A stretch of 64,000 nucleotides of DNA, from NCBI RefSeq assembly GCF_014334325.1, contig NZ_JACSET010000007.1, positions 110,685-174,684 of the forward strand, read 5' to 3'. The stretch's first letter is position 1. Each line of letters begins with the position of its first letter. A program made the translations under genes and the position numbers. Shown piece by piece: positions 53,699 through 62,907 of this stretch. Source of the stretch: Treponema sp. Marseille-Q4130. GTDB taxonomy: Bacteria > Spirochaetota > Spirochaetia > Treponematales > Treponemataceae. A model generated the notes under the pieces. That model was not told the origin of the DNA, ran no database searches, and saw nothing but the letters and a program-made list of their open reading frames with translations.

Positions 53699-55939
53699 AT
53701 GGCAGAACTATTGGCGCCGGCGGGTAATATCGAATCGCTCGACGCGGCTATCGGCGAAGGTGCCGATGCGGTATATCTCGGTCTCAAAAGCTTTAACGCG
53801 CGGCTTCGTACGACGAACTTTGCGTGGAATCAATTCGAAGCGGCTGTCGATGCCGTTCATCGGCTCGGCAAAAAAATATACGTTACGGTCAACACGGTAT
53901 GCGAAGAGCATGAGACGGAAAAGCTGTACCGGCTCCTCGCCTACCTCGACAGGGTAAAGCCCGACGGGCTTATCGTGCAGGATTTTGCCGTCATCCGCAT
54001 GGCGCAGCAGTTTTTTCCGTCGATGGAATTGCACGCATCGACGCAGATGAACGTCGAAAGCGCAGCGGGCGTAAACCTTTTGAGCAGGGAAGGCGTAAAG
54101 CGCGTTGTCCTCGCACGCGAACTCGGTCTCGAAGAAATAAAATCGATAAAAGCTGCGACGACGGCCGAACTCGAAGTATTCGTGCACGGCGCGCTGTGCG
54201 TAAGCGAATCGGGACTCTGTCTTTTTTCAAGTTTTCTCGGCGGCAAGTCGGCAAACCGAGGTATGTGCACGCAGGCGTGCCGCCGCTATTATGCGGCGGA
54301 AAAAAGCGGCGGTATTTCGGAAGGATATTATTTTTCACCGTGCGATCTCGAACTCGTCTCTCAAATCCCCGACCTCGAAGAGGCGGGCGTCGCTTCTTTT
54401 AAAATCGAAGGGCGCATGAAAAGCGCGGAGTACGTCGGTACCGTCGTAGCCGCTTACCGTTATGTTATGGATCACTGGAAGGAAGATAAAAAAGGCGCGA
54501 TCATAACGGCGAAGCGCATGCTCGCATCCGATTTTGCCCGTTCGAAATCGTCGTATTGGTATAATTTTAAAACGCAAGCCGAAGGCGTCGAAAAGGCGGG
54601 AGATGCGATATTGAACCCCGATCAGGCGGGCGGTACGGGCATCTATCTCGGTACAATCGCTGCGTTGAAAGACGCGCCTGCCGCCCTCGTCGAAGCGGAA
54701 AAGGAAAATGCCGCGCCGGATACTCCTCCGGAACAGCTTCGCGTGCAGATGGCGCGTTTAAAAGGCGGCTCTTACGATCCCGATCCCGGTGATTCGATCC
54801 GATTGCATCGCAGGGACGATTCCGGCCGCGTAAGCCGCAAAGTGCGCAACGCGGAAACGGCTGAAGACGGCACTCGATGGATAGACGTACCCGGCGGTTT
54901 TCAAGTCGGCGACAGCGTCTACCTCTTGCAGATGAAAGCCGCATCGAAGCGCTATCCTCGAGTCATCTCGCGCGACGTGTCGCTTTTCCGCAGGCAGACG
55001 GGGGACGAAAAACTTCCCGTGCTCGATTTAACCCCCGTGGGAAAAAACGAACTGCAGTTTTTCCCCGAAGGCTTATACGTACAGGTGTCATCCATAGCGG
55101 ACGTGTTCGTCGTCCAATCCGCACATCCGGTAAGAGTCATCATCGAACTGAACGCGGAAACTTCATACGACTTCGTCAATCATAAAACGGTGCTGCCCCT
55201 TTCCAAAAAGCAGCTCATCATTTCTCTCGATCCCTTTTGTCCGCCCGAAACCGAAAACTCATTGCGGCAAACGCTCGATGCGCTCATCGGCGACGGCTTT
55301 ACGACGTTTATCGCAAACAATATCGCTCATATCGCGCTGCTTAAAGGCAAAAAAGGCGCGAACGTCATCGCCGGTCCCTACCTCTATACGTTCAACCGCT
55401 GGGCGGTTTCGTGGCTCGAAAATCAAAACATCGGTGCCTTCGTTATGCCTTATGAGAATTCGCGCAAAAATCTTTTGGCGACGTTTTCGCCTTCCGTCCG
55501 CTCCCGCATCCTCGTGCCCGTGTTCGCATATCCCGCGCTTTTCCGCCTGCGCTTCAAACTGCCGCCCTCATACGATTTTACGTATTTTACCGATAAAGAG
55601 GGTGCTTCGTTTAAAGTCAATTCGACGCCGGACGGTTCGTTCGTCATGCCGGAAACCGCGTTTTCGGTGACGGATAAATGCGATCTTCTTTACAGCGACG
55701 GCATCAAACGCATTTTGCTCGACTTTTCGAAGACGAAGGTGACAAAACCCCAGCTGCGAGAAGTGATGAATTCGCTTGTAAAAAAAATCCCGCTCGACGG
55801 CGCGTACCGCTTTAATTGGAAAGAAGGCTTTTACTCGCCGAAACGCGTCGAGGAGCAAAAAGCGCGGGGACAGGAAAGCCGTCCTCATACAAAAAAGTCC
55901 GTCGGTCGAAACATATCGGACAGACTGTCGAAAAAGTAA
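53699..55939 (+). CDS. U32 family peptidase-like protein (tRNA/rRNA hydroxylation group)
   Basis: 746 residues. The N-terminal 300 residues are a U32 barrel: MAELLAPAGNIESLDAAIG, GADAVYLGLKSFNARL, GLIVQDFAVIRMAQQF, ELHASTQMNVESAAGVNLL and the Cys-rich FVHGALCVSESGLCLFSSF with GKSANRGMCTQACRRYY, the conserved cysteines that bind an iron-sulfur cluster. FKIEGRMKSAEYVGTVVAAY follows. The long C-terminal half is the DUF3656-type part seen in YhbU/RlhA-like members. Once called collagenases, close relatives hydroxylate cytidine or uridine in rRNA or tRNA. No signal peptide, so an intracellular role is likely. Confidence 0.9.
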   Translation: MAELLAPAGNIESLDAAIGEGADAVYLGLKSFNARLRTTNFAWNQFEAAVDAVHRLGKKIYVTVNTVCEEHETEKLYRLLAYLDRVKPDGLIVQDFAVIRMAQQFFPSMELHASTQMNVESAAGVNLLSREGVKRVVLARELGLEEIKSIKAATTAELEVFVHGALCVSESGLCLFSSFLGGKSANRGMCTQACRRYYAAEKSGGISEGYYFSPCDLELVSQIPDLEEAGVASFKIEGRMKSAEYVGTVVAAYRYVMDHWKEDKKGAIITAKRMLASDFARSKSSYWYNFKTQAEGVEKAGDAILNPDQAGGTGIYLGTIAALKDAPAALVEAEKENAAPDTPPEQLRVQMARLKGGSYDPDPGDSIRLHRRDDSGRVSRKVRNAETAEDGTRWIDVPGGFQVGDSVYLLQMKAASKRYPRVISRDVSLFRRQTGDEKLPVLDLTPVGKNELQFFPEGLYVQVSSIADVFVVQSAHPVRVIIELNAETSYDFVNHKTVLPLSKKQLIISLDPFCPPETENSLRQTLDALIGDGFTTFIANNIAHIALLKGKKGANVIAGPYLYTFNRWAVSWLENQNIGAFVMPYENSRKNLLATFSPSVRSRILVPVFAYPALFRLRFKLPPSYDFTYFTDKEGASFKVNSTPDGSFVMPETAFSVTDKCDLLYSDGIKRILLDFSKTKVTKPQLREVMNSLVKKIPLDGAYRFNWKEGFYSPKRVEEQKARGQESRPHTKKSVGRNISDRLSKK

Positions 55940-55964
55940 GCGACTTTTACGACAGTCCCCTTTT

Positions 55965-56402
55965 CTAAAATACCGCCGTTTCTTCCATATCCATGCGATC
56001 GAATTCTTCGGCGGATGCAGCCGTAGCCTCCGCTATACCTGCAAGCTCCGCATCCGAATTCGCCCTTTGTCCGACTTGCGGTTTGAATTCGATATGTTCC
56101 GCTATGATCGTAATACGGCTCACATTCTTTCCGTCCGCTCCTTTCCAGCGGTTCTGCTTGAGCCTGCCTACGACACGCAGCCCTCTTCCTTTCGTAACGC
56201 GTTTTTCACAGTATTCGGCCATCTTACCGAACGCTTCAACATCGAAATATGAAACTTCTTCGACACCCCTGCCGTCGCCGCTTTTGTACCAGCGGTTTAC
56301 AGCAAGCGGGATCGTACACACTTTGCAGCCGTGCGGCGTCTCTTTAAATACCACATCGCGCGTGATGTTCCCTTCGAGAATGATCGAATTTAATTGATTC
56401 AT
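55965..56402 (-). CDS. ssb: Single-stranded DNA-binding protein
   Basis: 145 residues, one OB fold: MNQLNSIILEGNITRDVVF, CTIPLAVNRWYKSGDG, EVSYFDVEAFGKMAEYCEKR and GLRVVGRLKQNRWKGADGK. The tail is short and acidic (EEFDRMDMEETAVF), a variant of the DDDIPF-type partner-binding tip. It is not in an rpsF-ssb-rpsR operon as in many bacteria. AGGAG lies before ATG 56402; a longer frame upstream is not supported. Confidence 0.94.
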   Translation of the reverse strand: MNQLNSIILEGNITRDVVFKETPHGCKVCTIPLAVNRWYKSGDGRGVEEVSYFDVEAFGKMAEYCEKRVTKGRGLRVVGRLKQNRWKGADGKNVSRITIIAEHIEFKPQVGQRANSDAELAGIAEATAASAEEFDRMDMEETAVF

Positions 56403-56749
56403 AAAAACTCCTGTCATACCGATCTCAAACCGTATTATCGTTTCAAAATCAAGCGGGCACTTCTTGAAAACTCGGTCGATTTTCTTGAGGTGCCCAAGCG
56501 TATAGTGCCGGCCGGCAAACGCTTTTTTGCACGCAGCGTACATACTATATATCGCGAAATTTTTTCATTTTCGGAGTTTTTTACAGCGCAAAATGATGCA
56601 TTTTTGCAAAATTTTGTTACTTTACGGGCGATATATAAGGTACCCTTTTGACATTCGGCGTTTTAGGTAAAAATTGATTTCCGTGGATCAAGTTCCCCTG
56701 TAATTGATTTTAATGCTCCGTAATGCTAGTATTCCGATTCGGTACAACT
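56403..56749. other. 347-bp AT-rich region between ssb and sdaAB
   Basis: Contains a perfect 10-bp inverted repeat, TATATATCGC (56546-56555) and GCGATATATA (56628-56637), 72 bases apart, with a smaller hairpin in between (about 56587-56608, GCAAAATG/CATTTTTGC with one bulge). The sdaAB promoter is at the right end. No coding potential is seen. Confidence 0.7.
56704..56732 (+). promoter_or_regulatory. Promoter of sdaAB
   Basis: TTGATT (56704-56709), 17-bp spacer, TAGTAT (56727-56732). Predicted start near 56739, a leader of about 11 bases without Shine-Dalgarno. Confidence 0.55.
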
Positions 56750-57418
56750 ATGAACGTCTTTCATATTATCGGACCCGTCATGATCGGACCGTCAAGTTCG
56801 CATACGGCCGGAGCGGTGCGCATCGGGCGCGTCGCACATAAAATCCTCGAAGGTGCCGAACCGGCGGAAATCACCGTCGAACTTTCCGGCTCCTTTGCAA
56901 AAACCTACGCGGGACACGGCACGGACAGAGCGCTGCTTGCGGGGATCATGGGTTTTGACAGCGACTCTCCGGAAATTCGAGACGCGTTTTCGATCGCCGA
57001 GCGGAAACACATCCGCTACGAAATCGTTCCTATCGACATACCCGACACGCATCCGAATACGGCACGCATTTCCATAATCACAAAAGACGGAAAAAAAATT
57101 ATCGTGCAGGGATCGAGTATCGGCGGCGGTAATATCCGCATAACTCGCATAAACGATATGAAAGTCGATTTTTCGGGCGAAAACAATACGCTTTTGGTTT
57201 TGCACTACGACAAGCCGGGCCTTGTCGCCGCCGTCACGAATCTCATGTTCGAAGAATACAAAACAATCAACATCGGCAACTTTAAACTGTCGCGGTCTTT
57301 CAAAGGCGGGCCTGCTCTCATGACGATCGAAGTCGACGGACAGATCCCGGACGGCCTCACGGAAGATATCAAACACATTCCGAATGTGATACACATTTTA
57401 TTGATAAAGGCGATTTAA
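56750..57418 (+). CDS. sdaAB: L-serine dehydratase, iron-sulfur-dependent, beta subunit
   Basis: 222 residues. With the alpha subunit it deaminates L-serine to pyruvate. The N-terminal signature is FHIIGPVMIGPSSSHTAGAV, then FAKTYAGHGTDRALLAGIMG and HPNTARISI. A C-terminal ACT domain is seen at about 148-222 (LLVLHYDKPGLVAAVTNLMF). ATG 56750 gives the family start; ATG 56723 lies in the -10 region. The alpha subunit follows after 3 bases. Together with glyA nearby it suggests glycine/serine use for pyruvate and one-carbon units. Confidence 0.95.
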   Translation: MNVFHIIGPVMIGPSSSHTAGAVRIGRVAHKILEGAEPAEITVELSGSFAKTYAGHGTDRALLAGIMGFDSDSPEIRDAFSIAERKHIRYEIVPIDIPDTHPNTARISIITKDGKKIIVQGSSIGGGNIRITRINDMKVDFSGENNTLLVLHYDKPGLVAAVTNLMFEEYKTINIGNFKLSRSFKGGPALMTIEVDGQIPDGLTEDIKHIPNVIHILLIKAI

Positions 57419-57421
57419 ACT

Positions 57422-58306
57422 ATGTTGGCATATAAATCGATTGCAGAATTGACGGAAGCCGCACTGGCGCAAAACAAAACGATAAGCGAAATAGTCATCG
57501 CCGATCAGGCGGCGGACATGGAAAGCACTCCCGAAGCATTGTATGAAAAAATGGATCAGAGCTTTCAAGTGATGATCGAAGCCGTACAATACGGACAGGA
57601 AAAAAATCAAAAATCGATGTCGGGCTTGACCGGCGGCGAAGGCTATAAAATGTTGCACTATGCCGAAGTTTCAGGCGGCGGGCTGTGCGGTTCGTTTATG
57701 ACACGCGCGCTGAGCCGGGCTTTGGCGGTTTCAGGCTGCAACGCCTCTATGGGTAAAATCGTCGCAGCTCCCACTGCCGGCAGCTGCGGCATCCTTCCGG
57801 GCTGCTTGATTTCCATGTATGAAGATAAAAAAATCGACCGGCGCGCCGTCGTCATGTCGCTTTTTACCGCAGGCGCTTTCGGCATGGTCATAGCGAATCA
57901 GGCGAATATCGCCGGCGCCGAAGGCGGCTGCCAGGCGGAATGCGGAAGCGCCGCCGCGATCGCAGCCGCAGCCCTTGTCGAGTTGCAGCGCGGCACGCCT
58001 TCACAATGCGCCGATGCCTGCGGCATTGCCATTTCCAATCAGCTCGGTCTCGTGTGCGATCCGGTAGCGGGCCTCGTCGAAATTCCGTGCATCAAACGCA
58101 ATGCGGCCGGACTCATGATCGCATTTTCCGCCGCCGATATGGCCCTCGCCGGTATCGCATCGGAAATCCCCGCAGACGAATGCATTTTTGCGATGCGCCA
58201 AGTCGGAGAAGCGCTGCCGTCCTCTCTACGTGAAACTTCGCTCGGGGGGCTTGCGGCGACTCCCACGGCACAAAAATTAAAAGAGAAAGTATTCGGAAAA
58301 GATTGA
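57422..58306 (+). CDS. sdaAA: L-serine dehydratase, iron-sulfur-dependent, alpha subunit
   Basis: 294 residues, catalytic subunit. Signature segments: YAEVSGGGLCGSFMTRALS, VAAPTAGSCGILPGCLISM, ANIAGAEGGCQAECGSAAA and NQLGLVCDPVAGLVEIPC, which supply the cysteines for the oxygen-sensitive 4Fe-4S cluster, and the C-terminal LRETSLGGLAATPTA. It starts 3 bases after sdaAB. Consistent with an anaerobic lifestyle. Confidence 0.96.
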   Translation: MLAYKSIAELTEAALAQNKTISEIVIADQAADMESTPEALYEKMDQSFQVMIEAVQYGQEKNQKSMSGLTGGEGYKMLHYAEVSGGGLCGSFMTRALSRALAVSGCNASMGKIVAAPTAGSCGILPGCLISMYEDKKIDRRAVVMSLFTAGAFGMVIANQANIAGAEGGCQAECGSAAAIAAAALVELQRGTPSQCADACGIAISNQLGLVCDPVAGLVEIPCIKRNAAGLMIAFSAADMALAGIASEIPADECIFAMRQVGEALPSSLRETSLGGLAATPTAQKLKEKVFGKD

Positions 58307-58348
58307 TTTTTTGAAAATGAATATATTCTAATTTTATTATAATTTTTT

Positions 58349-58377
58349 TTGACAAATAAATATTGATGTGGTATCAT
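58349..58377 (+). promoter_or_regulatory. Promoter of the oligopeptide operon
   Basis: TTGACA (58349-58354), 17-bp spacer, TATCAT (58372-58377). The leader of about 95 bases ends with GGAGG at 58468-58472, unlike the leaderless-type promoters in this window. Confidence 0.75.
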
Positions 58378-58479
58378 TATATTTTATAAACGCTCTCAGC
58401 CGATAGATACTATTCGTTATCAAACGACCATAGCGCTTATCAAATCTATACCTATGTGTAAAAAATTGGAGGATCACAC

Positions 58480-59994
58480 ATGAAAAGGATTGTCGGTTTT
58501 ATTCTATTTGCGTCGCTTTTTTTGGCTTCCTGCGGAAAGCCGAGCGCAAAAAAGGGCTCGGAAACTGCGGGCTCAGGTCACAAAGAAGAGCTGATCATCG
58601 GTTCGGCAGTCGATATCAATAATCTCAATCTTCAAAAACAGGCCGATCAAATCAACAATATCTGTCTGAAATTGACCCATCAGGGGCTTTTTCAACTTGA
58701 CGAACAAAACCGCCGCATCCCCTGTCTCGCAACCGAAGCGAAATGGATAGACGATCATACGATCGAAATCGCCCTCGTTCACAACGCCTGTTTTTCGGAC
58801 GGTACGCCGCTGACGGCAAAGGACGTAAAATTCACGTACGACATGGCGCTCACCAATCCCGTCGGATCGAATCTTACAGGTCTCACTTCGACGGATGTCA
58901 TCGACGACTACACCGTGCGCATGAACATGAGCGACTATTCGAACGACTATCTTATGAATCTCACATTTATCCCGTTCGGCATCCAATCGAAAGCCGCCTA
59001 CGACAGCGGCATGAAAGAACCGTGGCTCATCGGTTCGGGTCAGTACATATTCGATAAATGGGTGGAAGGCGAATATTCGACCTTCGTCAAAAATGAAAAA
59101 TACTGGGGCGACAATCCGGGAATCGCAGAACGCATTACGTTCAGACCGCTGCTCGAATCTTCAAGCCGCGTCATCGCACTGCAAAACGGCGAAATCGACG
59201 TTTGTATCGATCCTCCCATCAACGAACTCGACATTCTCAAAGAATCGCCGAACATCACCGTCCACGAACAGGCCGGCACTCGTCTGTTCTATTTCGGCGT
59301 CAACTGCTCCAAAAAGCCTTTCGATAATCAAAAACTGCGCCAGGCGATCGCATGCGCAATCGACCGCGAATCCGTCATGCAGGCGGCGGTCAAAGGCAAA
59401 GGAACGCCGCAGACGACCATACTGAACCGCGGCTTGTGGGGATTTTACGACGATATGCCGGGCTTCGGCTACGATGTGGAGCGCGCGAAAAAACTGCTTG
59501 CGGAAGCGGGTTTTGCCGGCGGTTTCGATACGACGCTTACGATCGCGAACTCTTCGCCGTATATGTCCATCGCGCAGGTCATCCAGTACAACCTGAAAGT
59601 GATCGGCATAAACGCGGAAATCAAAACGATGGAAGATGCGACGCTCAAAGCGACGTGCAAAGCCGGAACGCAGGATATGTTCTTGTGGAGATGGAATGAA
59701 ACGATCCGCCCGGACTGCGTATACCGCGATCTCTTCTATACCGGAAGCGGCTCGAACTTCCATCACTATTCGGACAAAGCGGCGGACGTTCTCGTCGATA
59801 AAGTGCTCAAAGACAAAGACGCGGATCAGAGAGCGGCCGACAGCAAAGAACTGCAAACCTATCTCGTCAATGCATGTCCGCAGGTTCCGCTCTATATTGC
59901 AAACCTCGTCATTGCCTACAATAAAAATCTTGTTATGCCCTTCTTCCGCTCAGGCGGCGACCACGAATGGTTTAACGCTTATATAAAACAATAA
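58480..59994 (+). CDS. oppA: Oligopeptide/dipeptide ABC transporter substrate-binding lipoprotein
   Basis: 504 residues. Lipobox in FILFASLFLASC (Cys18), then the family-5 binding-protein body: FQLDEQNRRIPCLATEAKW, FSDGTPLTAKDVKFTYDMA, the signature region GSGQYIFDKWVEGEYSTFV and RQAIACAIDRESVMQAAVKG. It binds peptides (or a related cationic ligand) at the outer face of the inner membrane. First gene of a five-gene operon with GGAGG before the ATG. Confidence 0.93.
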   Translation: MKRIVGFILFASLFLASCGKPSAKKGSETAGSGHKEELIIGSAVDINNLNLQKQADQINNICLKLTHQGLFQLDEQNRRIPCLATEAKWIDDHTIEIALVHNACFSDGTPLTAKDVKFTYDMALTNPVGSNLTGLTSTDVIDDYTVRMNMSDYSNDYLMNLTFIPFGIQSKAAYDSGMKEPWLIGSGQYIFDKWVEGEYSTFVKNEKYWGDNPGIAERITFRPLLESSSRVIALQNGEIDVCIDPPINELDILKESPNITVHEQAGTRLFYFGVNCSKKPFDNQKLRQAIACAIDRESVMQAAVKGKGTPQTTILNRGLWGFYDDMPGFGYDVERAKKLLAEAGFAGGFDTTLTIANSSPYMSIAQVIQYNLKVIGINAEIKTMEDATLKATCKAGTQDMFLWRWNETIRPDCVYRDLFYTGSGSNFHHYSDKAADVLVDKVLKDKDADQRAADSKELQTYLVNACPQVPLYIANLVIAYNKNLVMPFFRSGGDHEWFNAYIKQ

Positions 59995-60012
59995 TTTTCA
60001 TTACCGCTTTCA

Positions 60013-60047
60013 GACGACACCTCCGGCAAAAGTCCGCAGGTGTCGTC
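60013..60047 (+). terminator. Intercistronic hairpin after the binding-protein gene
   Basis: Perfect 10-bp stem GACGACACCT/AGGTGTCGTC with a 15-base loop and a weak T-rich tail (ATTCTT). Expected to give partial termination or mRNA protection so that binding protein exceeds permease. Confidence 0.7.
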
Positions 60048-60078
60048 ATTCTTATCAATACAGACGGAGTATTTTAGA

Positions 60079-61014
60079 ATGCTGAAATATATTATAAAAA
60101 GAATTCTCCTCATGTTTCCCGCAATTTTGGCAACTTCTTTTATCATTTACTTTGCCATGAATATGACGGGCGGAGATCCCGCGCTTACGATCGCTCCCGA
60201 AAACGCAACCGAAGCGCAGCTCGATCAGATCCGGATGGAGCTCGGCTTAAAAGATCCGCTTATCGTCCGCTACGGGAAATATATGCTCGGTATATGCAAA
60301 GGGGATTTGGGAAAGAGCTACGTTACGAAAAAAGACGTATTCAAAACGTACATGGAGCGCTTGCCGAATACGCTTCAACTCGCGTTTTCCGCGGTTTTGA
60401 TCGCAACGCTGCTCGCCGTTCCTCTGGGGATTTATACCGCCATTCATCAAAACACGTGGAAAGACACCGGAGGCATGGTCTTCGCTTTATTCGGCGTTTC
60501 GATGCCGAATTTTTGGCTCGCGCTCATGCTCATCCTTTTGTTTTCCGTCCGTCTGCAATGGTTTCCTTCCGGCGGAAAAGGCGGACTCAATACGCTCGTA
60601 CTGCCGGCCGTCACCGTCGGCTTAGGCTTTGCCGCACTCATCACCAGAACGACGAGAAGCGCCATGCTCGACGTTATCCGCCAGGATTATATGACGACCG
60701 CCCGCGCAAAAGGCGCCGGTGAAAAAAACGTCATCTTTCAGCACGGCTTACGCAACGCACTCATCCCGATCATCACGGTTATCGGTATGCAGCTTTCAAA
60801 TGCGCTCACCGGTTCCGTTCTCGCAGAAACGGTTTTTTCATGGCCGGGTATAGGCCGCTTGATCGTGGATTCCATTTCCAAGCGCGACACGCCGATGGTC
60901 ACCGGCGCGATCATCATGTCGTGCGTACTCATGGTCGTAGTGAACCTCGTCATCGATCTTATCTACGCTTTTTTCGATCCGCGCATCAAAGCTCAGTACG
61001 CTAAAAAGGGATAA
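60079..61014 (+). CDS. oppB: Oligopeptide ABC transporter permease (OppB/DppB type)
   Basis: 311 residues, six membrane segments, starting MLKYIIKRILLMFPAILATS. The ATPase contact loop TTARAKGAGEKNVIFQHGLR and the late GSVLAETVFSWPGIGRLIV are family hallmarks. GGAG precedes ATG 60079; an upstream in-frame start is rejected. It pairs with the next gene, 4 bases downstream. Confidence 0.94.
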   Translation: MLKYIIKRILLMFPAILATSFIIYFAMNMTGGDPALTIAPENATEAQLDQIRMELGLKDPLIVRYGKYMLGICKGDLGKSYVTKKDVFKTYMERLPNTLQLAFSAVLIATLLAVPLGIYTAIHQNTWKDTGGMVFALFGVSMPNFWLALMLILLFSVRLQWFPSGGKGGLNTLVLPAVTVGLGFAALITRTTRSAMLDVIRQDYMTTARAKGAGEKNVIFQHGLRNALIPIITVIGMQLSNALTGSVLAETVFSWPGIGRLIVDSISKRDTPMVTGAIIMSCVLMVVVNLVIDLIYAFFDPRIKAQYAKKG

Positions 61015-61018
61015 CAAC

Positions 61019-61900
61019 ATGTCAATCAATAAAAAAAAGGAAACGGTAAAAAGCCGCTCGCTTTTGCAGCAGACATGGCATCGCCTTTTGAAAAACAAAG
61101 GCGCCGTCATCGGAATGATATTTTTGATCGCCCTCGTCGCAGTCTCCTTTGCAGCCGGTTATATCTACGATTACGACAACGACATCATCGCCATCAACGT
61201 CAACAATGCTCTCCAAAAACCGTCGATGCAGCACTGGTTCGGTACCGACAATTTGGGAAGAGACATTTTTGCGCGCATCCTCTACGGCGCACGCTACTCT
61301 CTTATGATCGGTGTCGGAGCCGTCTCCATAGGACTCGTTATCGGAATTACGCTCGGAGCCGTCGCGGGTTTTTACGGCGGTATGATCGATCAGATCATCA
61401 TGCGCATCGTCGACGTTTTTTATTCGATTCCGAATATCATGATCGCCGTCGTCATCGTGTCGCTGCTCGGAACGAGTACGGTAAATCTTTTGATCGCGCT
61501 GTGTTTTACGTGCGCGACGAGCTTTACGCGAATCGCGCGGGCAGCCGTCATGACGATCCGCGACCAACAGTATGTCGAAGCCGCTTACGAACTCGGTCTT
61601 CCGACGTGGAAAATAATTATCAAGCACATTCTTCCGAATTGCCTTTCGCCGATAATCGTTCAAGTAACTTTGCTCATCGGCACGACGATCATCGCCGCAT
61701 CTTCGCTTTCGTTTCTCGGAATCGGAGTACCGTCTCCCGCTCCCGAATGGGGTGCGATGCTTTCCGAAGGGCGAAAATACGTGCGGGTTGCAGGTTATAT
61801 GTGCGTAACGCCGGGCATCGCGATAATGCTTACCGTTTTGGCGTTGAATCTTTTGGGCGACGGCTTGCGCGACGCGCTTGATCCGAAAATGAAAAAATAA
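61019..61900 (+). CDS. oppC: Oligopeptide ABC transporter permease (OppC/DppC type)
   Basis: 293 residues. N-terminal cytoplasmic tail and TM1, then QHWFGTDNLGRDIFARILYG, a family signature, ITLGAVAGFYGGMIDQIIM, the ATPase contact loop YVEAAYELGLPTWKIIIKHI, and SSLSFLGIGVPSPAPEWGAM. The start follows oppB by 4 bases with GGGATA as ribosome-binding site. Confidence 0.95.
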   Translation: MSINKKKETVKSRSLLQQTWHRLLKNKGAVIGMIFLIALVAVSFAAGYIYDYDNDIIAINVNNALQKPSMQHWFGTDNLGRDIFARILYGARYSLMIGVGAVSIGLVIGITLGAVAGFYGGMIDQIIMRIVDVFYSIPNIMIAVVIVSLLGTSTVNLLIALCFTCATSFTRIARAAVMTIRDQQYVEAAYELGLPTWKIIIKHILPNCLSPIIVQVTLLIGTTIIAASSLSFLGIGVPSPAPEWGAMLSEGRKYVRVAGYMCVTPGIAIMLTVLALNLLGDGLRDALDPKMKK

Positions 61901-61914
61901 CACGAGTGTAAACT

Positions 61915-62907
61915 ATGTCCGAAACTGTTCTTGAAGTAAAAGATCTTATTGTACATTATGAAACCGACGACGGCTGCGTCGAAGCGGTAAACGGGCTGAG
62001 CTTTTCATTGGAAAAAAAGCAAACGCTCGGACTCGTCGGCGAAACGGGTGCGGGAAAAACGACGACCGCGCTTTCCATACTCCGCCTCATTCCGACTCCT
62101 CCGGGAAAAATCGTGAGCGGTTCCGTGAGCATCAACGGCAAAGACGTTCTTGCGATGAAACAGGAAGAACTGGAAAAGATGCGCGGCACCGACGTCGCCA
62201 TGATTTTCCAGGATCCGATGACCGCATTGAATCCCGTCATGACCGTAGGCGAACAGATTGCGCAAGTGTATATGCTGCATGAAAAAATCAATAAAAAAGC
62301 GGCGTTTGAAAAAGCGAAAGAAATGCTGAAGCTCGTGGGTATCGCCGAATCGCGCGCATACGATTATCCCCATCAATTTTCAGGCGGCATGAAGCAGCGT
62401 GTCATCATCGCCATAGCGCTCGCGTGCAATCCTCAGCTGCTCCTCGCCGACGAACCGACGACTGCGCTTGACGTTACCATTCAAGCGCAGGTTTTGGAAT
62501 TGATCCGCGACCTGATCCGAAAACTCGGCATGTCCATGGTTTTGATCACCCACGATTTGGGCGTCGTTGCGGAAATCTGCGACAACGTTGCGGTCATGTA
62601 TGCGGGGCGCATCGTTGAAACGGGCAGCGCATGGGAAATTTTCAACGAAACCGCGCATCCGTATACAGAAGGCTTATTCGATTCGCTGCCGAACTTAAAA
62701 CAGCGGGGCGAAGAACTCGTACCGATAAAAGGCATGATGCCCGACCCGACAAATCTTCCTGCGGGCTGCGCCTTTTCTCCGCGCTGTCCGTATGCGACGG
62801 AAAGCTGTTCCGCAGCCGTTCCCGGTATGCGGTGTATTCACGGAACGCATTACGTAGCCTGTACGGCGTATGACAGAGCCGGATTCAAATTGCGGGGGAC
62901 AAAATAA
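61915..62907 (+). CDS. oppD: Oligopeptide ABC transporter ATPase (OppD/DppD type)
   Basis: 330 residues. Walker [17 protein letters not shown]-loop [20 protein letters not shown], signature [15 protein letters not shown], Walker [14 protein letters not shown], and the C-terminal oligopeptide extension with [12 protein letters not shown], whose cysteines are typical of the group and can hold an iron-sulfur cluster. Overlaps oppF by one base (TAATG). Confidence 0.95.
   Translation: MSETVLEVKDLIVHYETDDGCVEAVNGLSFSLEKKQTLGLVGETGAGKTTTALSILRLIPTPPGKIVSGSVSINGKDVLAMKQEELEKMRGTDVAMIFQDPMTALNPVMTVGEQIAQVYMLHEKINKKAAFEKAKEMLKLVGIAESRAYDYPHQFSGGMKQRVIIAIALACNPQLLLADEPTTALDVTIQAQVLELIRDLIRKLGMSMVLITHDLGVVAEICDNVAVMYAGRIVETGSAWEIFNETAHPYTEGLFDSLPNLKQRGEELVPIKGMMPDPTNLPAGCAFSPRCPYATESCSAAVPGMRCIHGTHYVACTAYDRAGFKLRGTK

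Noticed and set aside
56648-56676. TTGACA at 56648 as promoter for sdaAB
   Set aside because: No acceptable -10 lies 16-18 bp downstream; TTGATT-N17-TAGTAT nearer the gene is better.
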